DNA from: Clostridium grantii DSM 8605
GTDB lineage: Bacteria > Bacillota > Clostridia > Clostridiales > Clostridiaceae
Assembly (NCBI RefSeq): GCF_900129965.1
Contig: NZ_FQXM01000014.1
Coordinates: 48,239 to 112,238 of the forward strand
DNA: 64,000 nucleotides
Direction: 5' to 3'
The position numbers and the translations under genes are program-made. Positions within the stretch are counted from its first letter, which is position 1; every line of letters begins with the position of its first letter. Below the pieces are notes generated by a model, which ran no database searches, was not told the origin of the DNA, and saw only the letters and a list, made by a program, of their open reading frames with translations. Shown one piece after another: positions 17,264 to 25,529 of the stretch.

Positions 17264-18240
17264 ATACTCTCCTTCTTTCTTATCCAAAATGAAACTAGTT
17301 CCTCTACCCTTTTACAAGACTTAATTTCCATTTCCGTCAATCCATTTATAACTTTATTAAATTCGAAGATTAAATCTTTTTCAAAGGAAATATTTAGTTT
17401 ATTTAGTACCCCCTCACAATTATTAGGGTATTCTTTTAATAGAATTTTATTAGTTTTTTCTGCATTTAAAAAATCATCATTCTTTATATAAGCTTTAACT
17501 AATTCATCAAGAATCATAAGATCCTTTTGCTTAATCTTTATCATTTTATTTAAAGTTTCAATATAATCATTGTTAATTATATAAAGCAGTTCTCCACTAA
17601 TCAATCCCGAATCAATATAATTTTTATAGGCTTTTGATAAGTTTTCTAATGAAACATAGTCTTTTAAAATATTGTATTCTTCTTTAAGATAATCAATCAA
17701 ATTTGTATAATCATTTTCTTTATCATTTAATAAAGTAGCAGAATAATGCTGAATCTCTATGTCTGAATCACTTAATCCCTTTTGAAATAATTTTATTTTA
17801 CCTTTATCTTCAAATATCTCTGATTCTATAATAAATTGTTTTTTTTCTTCAGAATCTAAAACTTCAATCACATCTAAAAAACTCATAGTTCTAATTTCTT
17901 TGTTATAATTTATTTTTTCTTTAAAACTATTGTTATTTTCAAATTCTATTAAAAGCTCATAGTCCGAAAGAACTATACTGTCTCTAATAAAGTAAGATAA
18001 ACTGAAATATAAAATAAATACTATCACACCACCAAGTCCAGGTAGAAAAAATATTAAATACACCGGTATCCCCTTTTGCACTTCTTGTATTTTCTTCATT
18101 AAAAAACTTATCAATACTGTTATTACAGCATGAGCAATTAAAAATTGCCACCAATATCTAGGGTGTAATATTAAAAACATAGAAATTAATATATCTAAAA
18201 TTAATAAAATTAAACACAAAACAAAAGAAATGTATTTCAA
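17260..18240 (-). CDS. pelE: PelE-like membrane/TPR protein
   Basis: 326 aa with three or four hydrophobic helices in the first 100 residues followed by a helical, TPR-like cytoplasmic domain (about 110-326). Sequence is too divergent to call PelE by motif. Topology, size and position between PelD and PelF make PelE the reasonable assignment; PelE binds PelD in the membrane complex of Pseudomonas. Start is TTG at 18240. It overlaps pelF by four bases, indicating translational coupling. Confidence 0.72.
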   Translation of the reverse strand: MKYISFVLCLILLILDILISMFLILHPRYWWQFLIAHAVITVLISFLMKKIQEVQKGIPVYLIFFLPGLGGVIVFILYFSLSYFIRDSIVLSDYELLIEFENNNSFKEKINYNKEIRTMSFLDVIEVLDSEEKKQFIIESEIFEDKGKIKLFQKGLSDSDIEIQHYSATLLNDKENDYTNLIDYLKEEYNILKDYVSLENLSKAYKNYIDSGLISGELLYIINNDYIETLNKMIKIKQKDLMILDELVKAYIKNDDFLNAEKTNKILLKEYPNNCEGVLNKLNISFEKDLIFEFNKVINGLTEMEIKSCKRVEELVSFWIRKKESI

Positions 18241-18279
18241 AAAATCACCACTTTACTAGTTAATAATTAAAGATAACTA

Positions 18280-19500
18280 TCAACTTATTTTTGTTATACT
18301 CTCCTTAAAATTCGTTAATATTCTATCCTCCACAATATAAAGATTTTCTTTAGCAGTGGCTGGAACCAAAATAAACAATATTTTATTATTTATATCATAG
18401 CTAATTATATCTACTGAACGAAGAGATTTTGTAGCTTTATCATTGATTGATTGCAAACTCAAATCAAAAACTTTATACTTCAATAATCCAAAGTCCATTC
18501 CAAAATCCTTTTTCCGTTGTTCTTCAACTTTAAGTCTTTCTTGAAAAAAGTTTATTTTCATCAATTTTGTTTCTTTAATATATTTGGATTCTTTCATTTC
18601 GTCTATATATATGGCTTGATTTAATGATTTGTTTACCCAATCCATAATAAGCTTGAATAATTGAAATGCATACTCAGATATTCTATCAAAATCCATATTC
18701 TCAATATTTACAACCGCTATAACTTTATTATTTCTAACTAAGGGAGCCGACATTAAAGGAAAATCTTCTTCTTCTATTTCCTGCCATCTAACAACTCTTT
18801 CCTTGTAAATAACTTGGCTGAACCCTTTTGAATTAGTAATTAGCAATGATTTTCTATCTTCAATCTCATTACCATAACTAATCTTAAGTCTCAAATAATT
18901 ACTTTCTTCACTGTAATAATATATTGAAATAGCCGTTGCACGAAGATATTTTGCCAAGATACCAATGGTTTCTGTATATAACTCTTCTGTTTCAAAAGTT
19001 TCTAACTTTGATGCTATGTCATAAAGACTTATTATGCTTTCTTCTGAACTAATAATTTGTCTTTTTAGTTCCTTTTGTATTTTTTCTGATACAGAATAGT
19101 CTTTTTTTAATTGAGCAAAACTTTCTTCTAATAAATTAATCTCATCACTTTGTTTTTTTATATTTGAAGTGTAATTATCTTTAAAAGTTCCTAATACTAC
19201 AGCTGACCATAAAAATAATAAAATATACTTATAGTTATTAAAATACTCTACTAAAAGATTAATATCTTTATTTATCTGCAAGAAAACATAAACAAAAAAA
19301 CATACTGATATACAAGCACTAACAAACCCCATTTTCTTGCCATATCTAAGACCCATTACAATACTTAGTATAAATAATGGATGAGGATTCAAATTCAAAT
19401 AAACTTCTTGATTAGATTGCAAAATGAAAAAAATATAATATACTATTACATTAAATAATATAGTTTCTAACACACTAAAAAAATTTTTCTTGAAATCCAT
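18280..19500 (-). CDS. pelD: PelD-like c-di-GMP receptor (GAF plus degenerate GGDEF)
   Basis: 406 aa: four hydrophobic helices in residues 1-110, a coiled coil (about 115-150), a GAF domain (about 160-295) and a C-terminal domain like GGDEF (about 315-400). The active motif is gone: where GGDEF should stand the protein reads INNKI (370-374). The RxxD inhibitory site is kept as RSVD (361-364). That combination marks PelD, the c-di-GMP receptor that switches on Pel polymer synthesis. Start ATG at 19500 follows AGGAGG. Eleven bp separate it from the DUF4956 gene. Confidence 0.87.
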   Translation of the reverse strand: MDFKKNFFSVLETILFNVIVYYIFFILQSNQEVYLNLNPHPLFILSIVMGLRYGKKMGFVSACISVCFFVYVFLQINKDINLLVEYFNNYKYILLFLWSAVVLGTFKDNYTSNIKKQSDEINLLEESFAQLKKDYSVSEKIQKELKRQIISSEESIISLYDIASKLETFETEELYTETIGILAKYLRATAISIYYYSEESNYLRLKISYGNEIEDRKSLLITNSKGFSQVIYKERVVRWQEIEEEDFPLMSAPLVRNNKVIAVVNIENMDFDRISEYAFQLFKLIMDWVNKSLNQAIYIDEMKESKYIKETKLMKINFFQERLKVEEQRKKDFGMDFGLLKYKVFDLSLQSINDKATKSLRSVDIISYDINNKILFILVPATAKENLYIVEDRILTNFKESITKIS

Positions 19501-19511
19501 ACAAATACCTC

Positions 19512-20192
19512 CTATTGAGCAAAACTACCATTATAACTAATAAGAGAGGCATTTTCCACTCCATTAATATCAGAAATTTTTTCAATAAATGTTGTATCTG
19601 ATCCAATCAATTTAACTTCAAGAGTTAATTCAGTTATTCCAGCTGTAACTGTCTTTGATTTTATTTTATTATCTAATTTAATAATATTCCTTTCTACCTC
19701 TTCCTTAGCATCTCTCCTATAATTAATGATAAGCAAATAAATATTATTTGAATTCTTATACTTTAGTAGCATAAGAGCTATTATTCCTACAAGCAATGAA
19801 CCAATTAAAGCAATTGAATAAAGTCTAGCTCCACAAGTTAACCCAATAGCAATTGCCCAAAACATGAATACAATATCCAGTGAATCTTTCACCGCTGTTC
19901 GAAACCTAACAATACTTAAAGCCCCCACCATGCCTAAAGATAAAACCAAATTTGAACTAATAGTCATAATAATAATTGATGTTATAATTGCCATAAGAAC
20001 TAATGCTACATTGAAATTATGATTGTAAATGACTCCACTAAAACTTTTTTTATATACAAAAAACATATATAAGCTAACAGCTAAGGTTACTCCTATAACT
20101 AAAACAATATCTTGAATTTGAAAACTTCCTATAAATGAAGATTTTAGCACGCTTTTTTTTATTATATCTTGAAAATTAATTAATTCATTCAC
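19512..20192 (-). CDS. DUF4956 membrane protein
   Basis: 226 aa, four or five hydrophobic helices then a soluble alpha/beta C-terminal domain (about 150-226). The family core is LVLSLGMVGALSIVRFRTAV with KDSLDIVFMFWAIAIGLTCG. DUF4956 genes are often seen with VTC and CotH genes; the biochemical role is unknown. Here it lies between the VTC and PelD genes with 16 and 11 bp gaps, inside one operon. GTG start at 20192 with GGGGAG seven bases upstream. Confidence 0.85.
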   Translation of the reverse strand: MNELINFQDIIKKSVLKSSFIGSFQIQDIVLVIGVTLAVSLYMFFVYKKSFSGVIYNHNFNVALVLMAIITSIIIMTISSNLVLSLGMVGALSIVRFRTAVKDSLDIVFMFWAIAIGLTCGARLYSIALIGSLLVGIIALMLLKYKNSNNIYLLIINYRRDAKEEVERNIIKLDNKIKSKTVTAGITELTLEVKLIGSDTTFIEKISDINGVENASLISYNGSFAQ

Positions 20193-20208
20193 TAAATTAC
20201 TCCCCTTT

Positions 20209-20904
20209 CTAAGTTAGTTGTTCTCTACACAACAAATATTTAGATACAGATAGCTTGTTCAAAGAGAACATTTCTAATACACTCTTAATATGACTAGGTA
20301 AAAAATTATCATATTTAACTTCCATAATTAATGAATATTCTTTTGGCAATTCATTAGTTTTTAAGTTGCTAGAAAATATATTTTCAAAAGCATTTGCTAC
20401 TGATAAATTCTTATCAAAAGTAATTCTAATATTATTATAAGGAAGAATGTAAGCTTCTCTATAATAATCCACAACAACCTTTGGTTTTAATAAATTATTT
20501 TTCATTTCTATATAGTATTCTTTTTTTATCTCACTATTTGAAGTCAATAAAAAATCAATATCTTTATGAATAATTTTTTTATATTCTTCCTTGGAGATAT
20601 TATTTGATCTTTTATTTGTGTAATCACCGTATTTCTCTTTTATTTCTAATTTAATGGTTTCACTAGAAAAATTGTATGTTCTAATACGATATTTTTTACG
20701 TACTTTAATACCAGCTAATTTTTCTTTTAAAGAAGTATTGTACAAATCATCAAAATAAACACTTCTCACATGATACCCTTCATTATTCAATGTATGCTTA
20801 TCTAGTTTCATGATTTTATAAAGAATATTTCTTATTTGAATATAGTTACCATAAGGTAAAAGGTATTTGTGTTCATGCCTCAAATTAATGCTTTTCGTCA
20901 CCAA
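20209..20904 (-). CDS. VTC-domain polyphosphate-polymerase-like protein
   Basis: 231 aa protein with the tunnel-fold VTC/CYTH-like domain known from the yeast polyphosphate polymerase. Visible residues: RHEHKYLL (9-16), RSVYFDD, the basic strand KVRKKYRIRTYN, KLEIKEKYGDYTNKRS, RITFDKNL and the final LIMEVKYDNFLP. Basic and acidic tunnel residues are kept, so nucleotide or polyphosphate chemistry is plausible but unproven for bacterial stand-alone members. Start TTG at 20904 after GGGGAG. Its neighbours CotH and DUF4956 form a recurrent trio with it. Confidence 0.85.
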   Translation of the reverse strand: MVTKSINLRHEHKYLLPYGNYIQIRNILYKIMKLDKHTLNNEGYHVRSVYFDDLYNTSLKEKLAGIKVRKKYRIRTYNFSSETIKLEIKEKYGDYTNKRSNNISKEEYKKIIHKDIDFLLTSNSEIKKEYYIEMKNNLLKPKVVVDYYREAYILPYNNIRITFDKNLSVANAFENIFSSNLKTNELPKEYSLIMEVKYDNFLPSHIKSVLEMFSLNKLSVSKYLLCREQLT

Positions 20905-20936
20905 ATATAACTCTCCCCCTTACTTAATACAATAAT

Positions 20937-22589
20937 TTAATTAACATAAAATTTTTTAGTTCCAAAATAATATCCATTGCTTTCTGCTTCTATATATAAA
21001 TCAAAAGCATCCATTTTATTTTCATTTGAATCAGTAACAAAGACTCTCCAATAATATGTGCCTTTTGGTAACATATCAATAATTAATTCTTTTTCATGTA
21101 TATCATTTTTAGAGTATAAAATGGTCTCAAACTTTGGAGCATCACTTATTTCTACAGAATAAGTAAAAGCATCTCCTTGAAAATCATAGGATTCTGTCCA
21201 TTGGAAATGAAGATTGTTTCCTAGCATCGTTGGTTCCCCCATAAAAACCGGCATTGGTTTTTCAAGATTTTCATAATAATTAGCTTTGTTTAATTCAATA
21301 TTTTTTTGCAATTCTTCAAATTCTAGATTAATCTCATCTAAATTAAATTTATCCCCAATATCTTCAGCTTCATTTCTTAAAAATTCTATTGCAATTGGTT
21401 TATAAAGATCTATTAAATTTTCCATCTTTTCTTCAGAAATAATTTCATGAATTTCTTCAATCTTCTTATTTAAATCTTCAAGATTGTCTTTATTTCTAAA
21501 GAATCGATTTGTTAAAACATTTCCCCAGTAATTAGATAATCCATTTTGCCAAATAGCTCGACTACTTCTATACCCACCTAATCCCTTGTCATAATCCCAC
21601 GGAAGAAAATACCAAGTATCACTATCAGACTCGCTGTATAAAAAATAATTTCTACTTGCTGTGTCTATATTATCAAATAATATATTGGTAGCTAGCCATG
21701 TAAGATAATTTTCTCTATCAAAATATTTATCAAATACATCATTTATATGAATAAATTTATTATTTAAATCATCTAGCATGTCAATAAGCTTTTCATGGTC
21801 CTCACTACCTTTTATTTCTAAAATCTTTTCAAATTCTTTTTCGTTATATTCAGCATCTTCTTTCAGTTTTAGATAATCTTCATATTTATAAAACTCAAAA
21901 TTTTCAACTTTGTACAATGAACCATTCTGATCCAAATTATGATTTTTTAGAAAATCAGTGTCTACATGCTCTATTTGTGTATATAATCCAAAATCCAAAT
22001 ATTCTTTAGTATAATCTTCTTCACTTAAATCCTTTATATAAAGATGAATAAATTCTGTTCTTAAACTTGTAATATTAGGTATTGATTTTATTAAATCAAA
22101 ACTTAGTTTGTTTCTTATTCTTAATGTATCAAAGTGATGTTTATTAAGGTTTATAGTTAGAAATTCATTCCAAGGGCTATTTTTATTTAATTTAATCTTA
22201 TAGGATTTTATTTCCGCTAACCTTGAAGATTGTCCTCTTAATTCCATGATGCCATTATAATCTGTTAATCCATACCCAAAATCTGTACTTGAAATAATAC
22301 CATTACTACCTTCTTGAAATATTATTTTTACCTTTATATCATCTACACTATCATCAATAGAGCTTTCATTTAATTGAGAAAAAGTTTTTCCATATTCATC
22401 ATGCCCTGTCTCCGCTGGTAAAACAGTAATGTAAAGTTCTTTTACTATAACATCTTCTTCTTTATAAATATCTTGGTTATCTTTAATACTTGTATTATTT
22501 GAATTATTATTTTCACCAAAATCACTATTTAAGCAGGATGTAACTAACAAATTTATTATTACAAGCATACCTATTAATTTAATTTTCAC
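20937..22589 (-). CDS. CotH-kinase family lipoprotein
   Basis: 550 aa secreted lipoprotein: signal peptide of about 19 residues with lipobox LVTSC, then a CotH kinase domain (about 90-420) and a fibronectin-III-like C-terminal module (about 445-550). The kinase core shows NYFLYSESDSDTWYFLPWDYDKGLGG, with WDYD as the metal-binding Asp pair. CotH from spore coats phosphorylates coat proteins on serine; what this one modifies on the cell surface is unknown. Its gene sits 24 bp after the GH114-like gene in the pel-type operon. Start GTG at 22589. Confidence 0.87.
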   Translation of the reverse strand: MKIKLIGMLVIINLLVTSCLNSDFGENNNSNNTSIKDNQDIYKEEDVIVKELYITVLPAETGHDEYGKTFSQLNESSIDDSVDDIKVKIIFQEGSNGIISSTDFGYGLTDYNGIMELRGQSSRLAEIKSYKIKLNKNSPWNEFLTINLNKHHFDTLRIRNKLSFDLIKSIPNITSLRTEFIHLYIKDLSEEDYTKEYLDFGLYTQIEHVDTDFLKNHNLDQNGSLYKVENFEFYKYEDYLKLKEDAEYNEKEFEKILEIKGSEDHEKLIDMLDDLNNKFIHINDVFDKYFDRENYLTWLATNILFDNIDTASRNYFLYSESDSDTWYFLPWDYDKGLGGYRSSRAIWQNGLSNYWGNVLTNRFFRNKDNLEDLNKKIEEIHEIISEEKMENLIDLYKPIAIEFLRNEAEDIGDKFNLDEINLEFEELQKNIELNKANYYENLEKPMPVFMGEPTMLGNNLHFQWTESYDFQGDAFTYSVEISDAPKFETILYSKNDIHEKELIIDMLPKGTYYWRVFVTDSNENKMDAFDLYIEAESNGYYFGTKKFYVN

Positions 22590-22613
22590 TTGTTTAACTC
22601 ACTCCCCCAACCA

Positions 22614-23474
22614 TTATTTAGAAAAATCCCATTTTGAATATCTATTTTCCAACTGGCTTTGTAAATGAGTCCACCCCATTTTTATAGAAAAATCTTTACT
22701 CTCAGATTCTTTATCAAATGATATAGTTAATACTTTTGTTTTCTTCTCATTGATTGTTTCAATAAAATCTTTTAAATCTTCAATTTTTGATAAATCATTG
22801 TTTATATAAGGAGAAGAAAAATTTTCCCAAAGTATGCCATCTATAAAATCAGAGCTGTAATCCTTATAAGTTCTTAATCCTCTATTTTGTATTATCACTA
22901 TAGAAGGATATTTTTCTTTAACTTTATAAACAAAGTCAGTATATCCTTTTTTTAATTTTTTATAGGTTTCTAAATCACTTTCATAATAATCTATCCAATC
23001 AATTGTATCTAAAAACACTCCATCCATATTTTTACACATTATTCTTTCTTCTAATACTTCCAATAAAGCATTTTGGTAATTTTCATTTGAAATATCCCCA
23101 ATATAATTTTTTCCAGATTTACTCAATACTTTTTCACCTTTAATAGTTAAATAATTAGAGTCTTTCATCTTATTTATAAGAATATCATCCCAAAATCCAA
23201 CTTCCATCAAAGAAAGGTATCCTACTATCTTTGTTTCATTTGTTTTTAAATAATCCACATCCTTTTTTTCAAAAAATGAACCTTCCACAATTAGTAAATC
23301 AAATCTAGTCATATCTTCTAGAATGTTTTCATCAATTTTTCTATAATAAATTCTATATGAACTAATTTCTTTCAAAGGGTTACTAATTCTTGAATGTAAA
23401 GATGTGTATATACACGAGAATATACACAATACTATAATGAAAATTGCTATTAATAAAATATTCTTTTTATTCAT
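22614..23474 (-). CDS. GH114-like endo-alpha-1,4-polygalactosaminidase, membrane anchored
   Basis: 286 aa with a hydrophobic N-terminal segment (residues 5-24, anchor or signal) and a TIM-barrel domain related to GH114. Features include YLSLMEVGFWDD, NMDGVFLDTIDWIDYY (with the conserved Asp of strand 4) and a likely acidic residue in ILWENFSSPY. GH114 cleaves alpha-1,4-linked galactosamine polymers, which matches the composition of Pel and the hydrolase domain of PelA. It is the first gene of the operon, 47 bp after an extended -10 element. It is the only candidate replacement for PelA here. ATG at 23474 with AGGAG upstream. Confidence 0.78.
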   Translation of the reverse strand: MNKKNILLIAIFIIVLCIFSCIYTSLHSRISNPLKEISSYRIYYRKIDENILEDMTRFDLLIVEGSFFEKKDVDYLKTNETKIVGYLSLMEVGFWDDILINKMKDSNYLTIKGEKVLSKSGKNYIGDISNENYQNALLEVLEERIMCKNMDGVFLDTIDWIDYYESDLETYKKLKKGYTDFVYKVKEKYPSIVIIQNRGLRTYKDYSSDFIDGILWENFSSPYINNDLSKIEDLKDFIETINEKKTKVLTISFDKESESKDFSIKMGWTHLQSQLENRYSKWDFSK

Positions 23475-23520
23475 TTTTTACTCCTATTAAATCCAACTCA
23501 GAATTTTCTTAATAATCATT

Positions 23521-23529
23521 ATTATATCA
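23521..23529 (-). promoter_or_regulatory. Promoter of the pel-type operon (extended -10)
   Basis: TGATATAAT on the minus strand, about 47 bp ahead of the first gene start and downstream of a terminator. No good -35 is seen at 17 bp. Confidence 0.5.
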
Positions 23530-23607
23530 TAATATTTCGACAAATTGTGGTTTTTTTCGCAATTCCCATAATATATACTTTATGTATATATATAATTTTT
23601 TTCAAGC

Positions 23608-23640
23608 AAAAAGGAAGTATATCTAATACTTCCTTTTTTT
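23608..23640. terminator. Terminator between the 131 aa gene and the pel-type operon
   Basis: Thirteen-base arms AAAAAGGAAGTAT and complement with a five-base loop; T runs on both strands. It isolates the pel-type operon from the upstream gene. Confidence 0.85.
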
Positions 23641-23648
23641 ATTAAAAT

Positions 23649-24044
23649 TTAAATTTTCTTAAAAACCACTTCTTTTTTTATATCACAACTGTTTTCCTCA
23701 ATAGTAATTTTATAGATATGAGGGCAACCTTTATCTCTCCACTTTTTCATGTACCTAGCATTAATTTCTGTACTTGTATAATAGTTTTCATCATAAAAAT
23801 CTGAAAACTCAAAATAACTTTTCAAACTCTTTTTACATAGTATCAAATCCGTTTTATTTATGTTGCTGCATATTGGAATAAAGAATCTTAGGGGTACTTC
23901 GTAATCAAACTCCCCTTTTCCTTTAATTTTCTTTGATTCTATTAATACTCTTTTAAATAAAATATTTTCTTTATCATCCTCATGAATTTTTAATTTAAAT
24001 ATAATTTTCCCACTTTTATTTTTCTCTAGTTTAATTTTAATCAT
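23649..24044 (-). CDS. Hypothetical protein (131 aa)
   Basis: Beta-rich soluble protein of 131 aa that I do not recognise. No signal peptide or membrane segment. It contains three cysteines in CSNINKTDLILC and a GCPH segment near residue 108. It is flanked by its own terminator and lies between tagD and the pel-type operon on the same strand, with a promoter region of 128 bp. A weak GGTG ribosome site precedes ATG at 24044. Function unknown. Confidence 0.65.
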   Translation of the reverse strand: MIKIKLEKNKSGKIIFKLKIHEDDKENILFKRVLIESKKIKGKGEFDYEVPLRFFIPICSNINKTDLILCKKSLKSYFEFSDFYDENYYTSTEINARYMKKWRDKGCPHIYKITIEENSCDIKKEVVFKKI

Positions 24045-24132
24045 TTGTTCACCATCTGCCTTAATCTTTTTTTGTGTTCTTATTTTATCACAATTATAAT
24101 ATTTTGCATAACTTTTTTATAGACAGATTTTT

Positions 24133-24174
24133 AAAAACAATACCCAGGATGAAAAAATCCTAGGTATTGTTTTT
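24133..24174 (-). terminator. Terminator of the cytidylyltransferase gene
   Basis: Stem of 18 pairs with one mismatch, AAAAACAATACC at the left and GGTATTGTTTTT at the right, overlapping the gene stop. Confidence 0.85.
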
Positions 24175-24562
24175 AAGTTAATTTTAATTCATTTTTTATT
24201 TTTGTTGTTGATATTTCTGGGGTTCTAGGTAAATATACAACTTCACAATACTCTTTCATATAATCAAACTTGCCTTCCCAATCATTTCCCATAACAAGCT
24301 TTTCTACACGATATTCTTTTGCATCATGTATTTTTTGTTCCCAGTTAGTTTCCTCAATAACTAAATCAACATAACGAATTGATTCAAGAAGTTTTTTTCT
24401 TTCCTCAAAGGAAAAATAACATTTTTTTCCTTTCATTTCATTGAATTCATCAGATGATAAAGCAACTATCAAATAATCTCCTTGTTTTTTTGCTCTTTTC
24501 AATAAATTGATATGCCCATAATGTAGCAAATCAAAAGTTCCATAAGTAATTATTCTCTTCAT
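24173..24562 (-). CDS. tagD: Glycerol-3-phosphate cytidylyltransferase (TagD-like)
   Basis: 129 aa, the standard length of TagD. It makes CDP-glycerol from CTP and glycerol-3-phosphate, a precursor of teichoic-acid type polymers. The nucleotide motif HYGH is at residues 14-17, and the second motif RTPEISTTKIK near 113-123 replaces the usual RTEGISTT with a small change. A single gene with its own terminator; no teichoic acid polymerase lies in the window, so the pathway use is inferred. ATG at 24562 follows GGAAGG. Confidence 0.9.
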   Translation of the reverse strand: MKRIITYGTFDLLHYGHINLLKRAKKQGDYLIVALSSDEFNEMKGKKCYFSFEERKKLLESIRYVDLVIEETNWEQKIHDAKEYRVEKLVMGNDWEGKFDYMKEYCEVVYLPRTPEISTTKIKNELKLT

Positions 24563-24590
24563 TATGTTTTCCTTCCATTAACCTTTTATT

Positions 24591-24630
24591 TATTATAAAC
24601 TTTATTAACTTATTATAAACTTTATTAACC
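24591..24630. repeat. 20 bp tandem repeat, two copies
   Basis: TATTATAAACTTTATTAACY twice in a row (24591-24610, 24611-24630), with further TTAACCTTTTATT on each side. It lies between tagD and a gene remnant; probably a local duplication. Confidence 0.8.
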
Positions 24631-24632
24631 TT

Positions 24633-24850
24633 TTATTTCAAAATATTTTCTATAGTATATTTAGTGAGTCTATGGCTATTATTAGAAATATTATCATCAA
24701 AGATTTGCTTTTTTAATTTTTCTAGTTCTTTCATAAAATGTATACTAAAATAATATTCTTCATCTTTTGTAATTATTGAATAGTATCTTTTAATTCTTTA
24801 AAATATATTCTAATAATCCATTGATTATAATATCATCCTTTACATCTTTT
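24633..24850 (-). pseudogene. Remnant of an unrecognised gene, frameshifted
   Basis: Two minus-strand frames join into one plausible peptide across a frameshift near 24800: KKDVKDDIIINGLLEYIL, then ELKRYYSIITKDEEYYF in a shifted frame, continuing through MKELEKLKKQIFDD to a TAA at 24633. The charge pattern and lack of stops in the second frame look coding, but I do not recognise the family, and no start or ribosome site is evident. Sits between a DUF3006 gene and tagD. Confidence 0.35.
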
Positions 24851-24908
24851 TTCAATGTATGTTAATTGTTTATTATGTCACTCTTTTCCTTTTCATTTTG
24901 TTTATACT

Positions 24909-25121
24909 TTATTCCCATAAGTTCTTAATCATATTTTCAATTTCACTTTTTCTTTTTTTCGTTTCTTTTAAATCAATTATATATCTACCTTTATTTTCAT
25001 ATATTACATCTCCTTCTTTGATCTCAACAGGTAGTTTTTCTTTTTCTATATCTATCATTGTTTTGTCTTCTTTTTCGCAAATGGCAAATTTTCCTTCAAA
25101 TCTATCAATTATTAATTTCAT
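24909..25121 (-). CDS. DUF3006 family protein
   Basis: 70 aa of the DUF3006 family: MKLIIDRFEGKFAICE, then an acidic central part, EGDVIYENKGRYIID and a charged helical tail. Function is unknown; the gene is often found beside a metallo-beta-lactamase/ComEC-like gene, but none is here and the downstream neighbour is a remnant. ATG at 25121 has AAGGGAG six bases upstream. Confidence 0.8.
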   Translation of the reverse strand: MKLIIDRFEGKFAICEKEDKTMIDIEKEKLPVEIKEGDVIYENKGRYIIDLKETKKRKSEIENMIKNLWE

Positions 25122-25312
25122 ATTGACTCCCTTCTTAATCTAAACTTAGTTTAAAATTTCTTACACCACTTTCTTTCATAAATCTTTTTATATCAAATGA
25201 TGGTCCTTCCTATGTCTTCAATTATAACTTATTTGTTTTTCGGGTTTATGTCAATACTTGAGGCACAAAAAATTAAATTCTAAATAGCTTATTCTTTTCA
25301 TAGGTAACTTTT

Positions 25313-25328
25313 TATAGGTATACCTATA
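25313..25328. promoter_or_regulatory. 16 bp perfect palindrome upstream of degV
   Basis: TATAGGTATACCTATA, a perfect palindrome in the 407 bp gap before the DegV gene. It differs at one position from the palindrome at 53849-53864 next to a LysR gene. Either a LysR-type operator or a collapsed end of the hairpin repeat family. Confidence 0.4.
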
Positions 25329-25421
25329 TGTATTTATCCCTTATTAAGTAATTATTACATCCAAATATCAAGTAAATATAAAAGATTATGTGAAATTGTG
25401 TGAAAAACAGAATAAAATCAT

Positions 25422-25451
25422 TTGCTCTTTTTTTTTAATCTATGGTATATT
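25422..25451 (+). promoter_or_regulatory. degV promoter
   Basis: TTGCTC (25422-25427), 18 bp spacer, TATATT (25446-25451), about 80 bp before the start. Confidence 0.4.
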
Positions 25452-25529
25452 ATACGTAGAAATGTTTCTAAATACATTCTATATTTTTTTGTTATTATAA
25501 CTAAAATATTATTTTACGAGGAGCTAATT

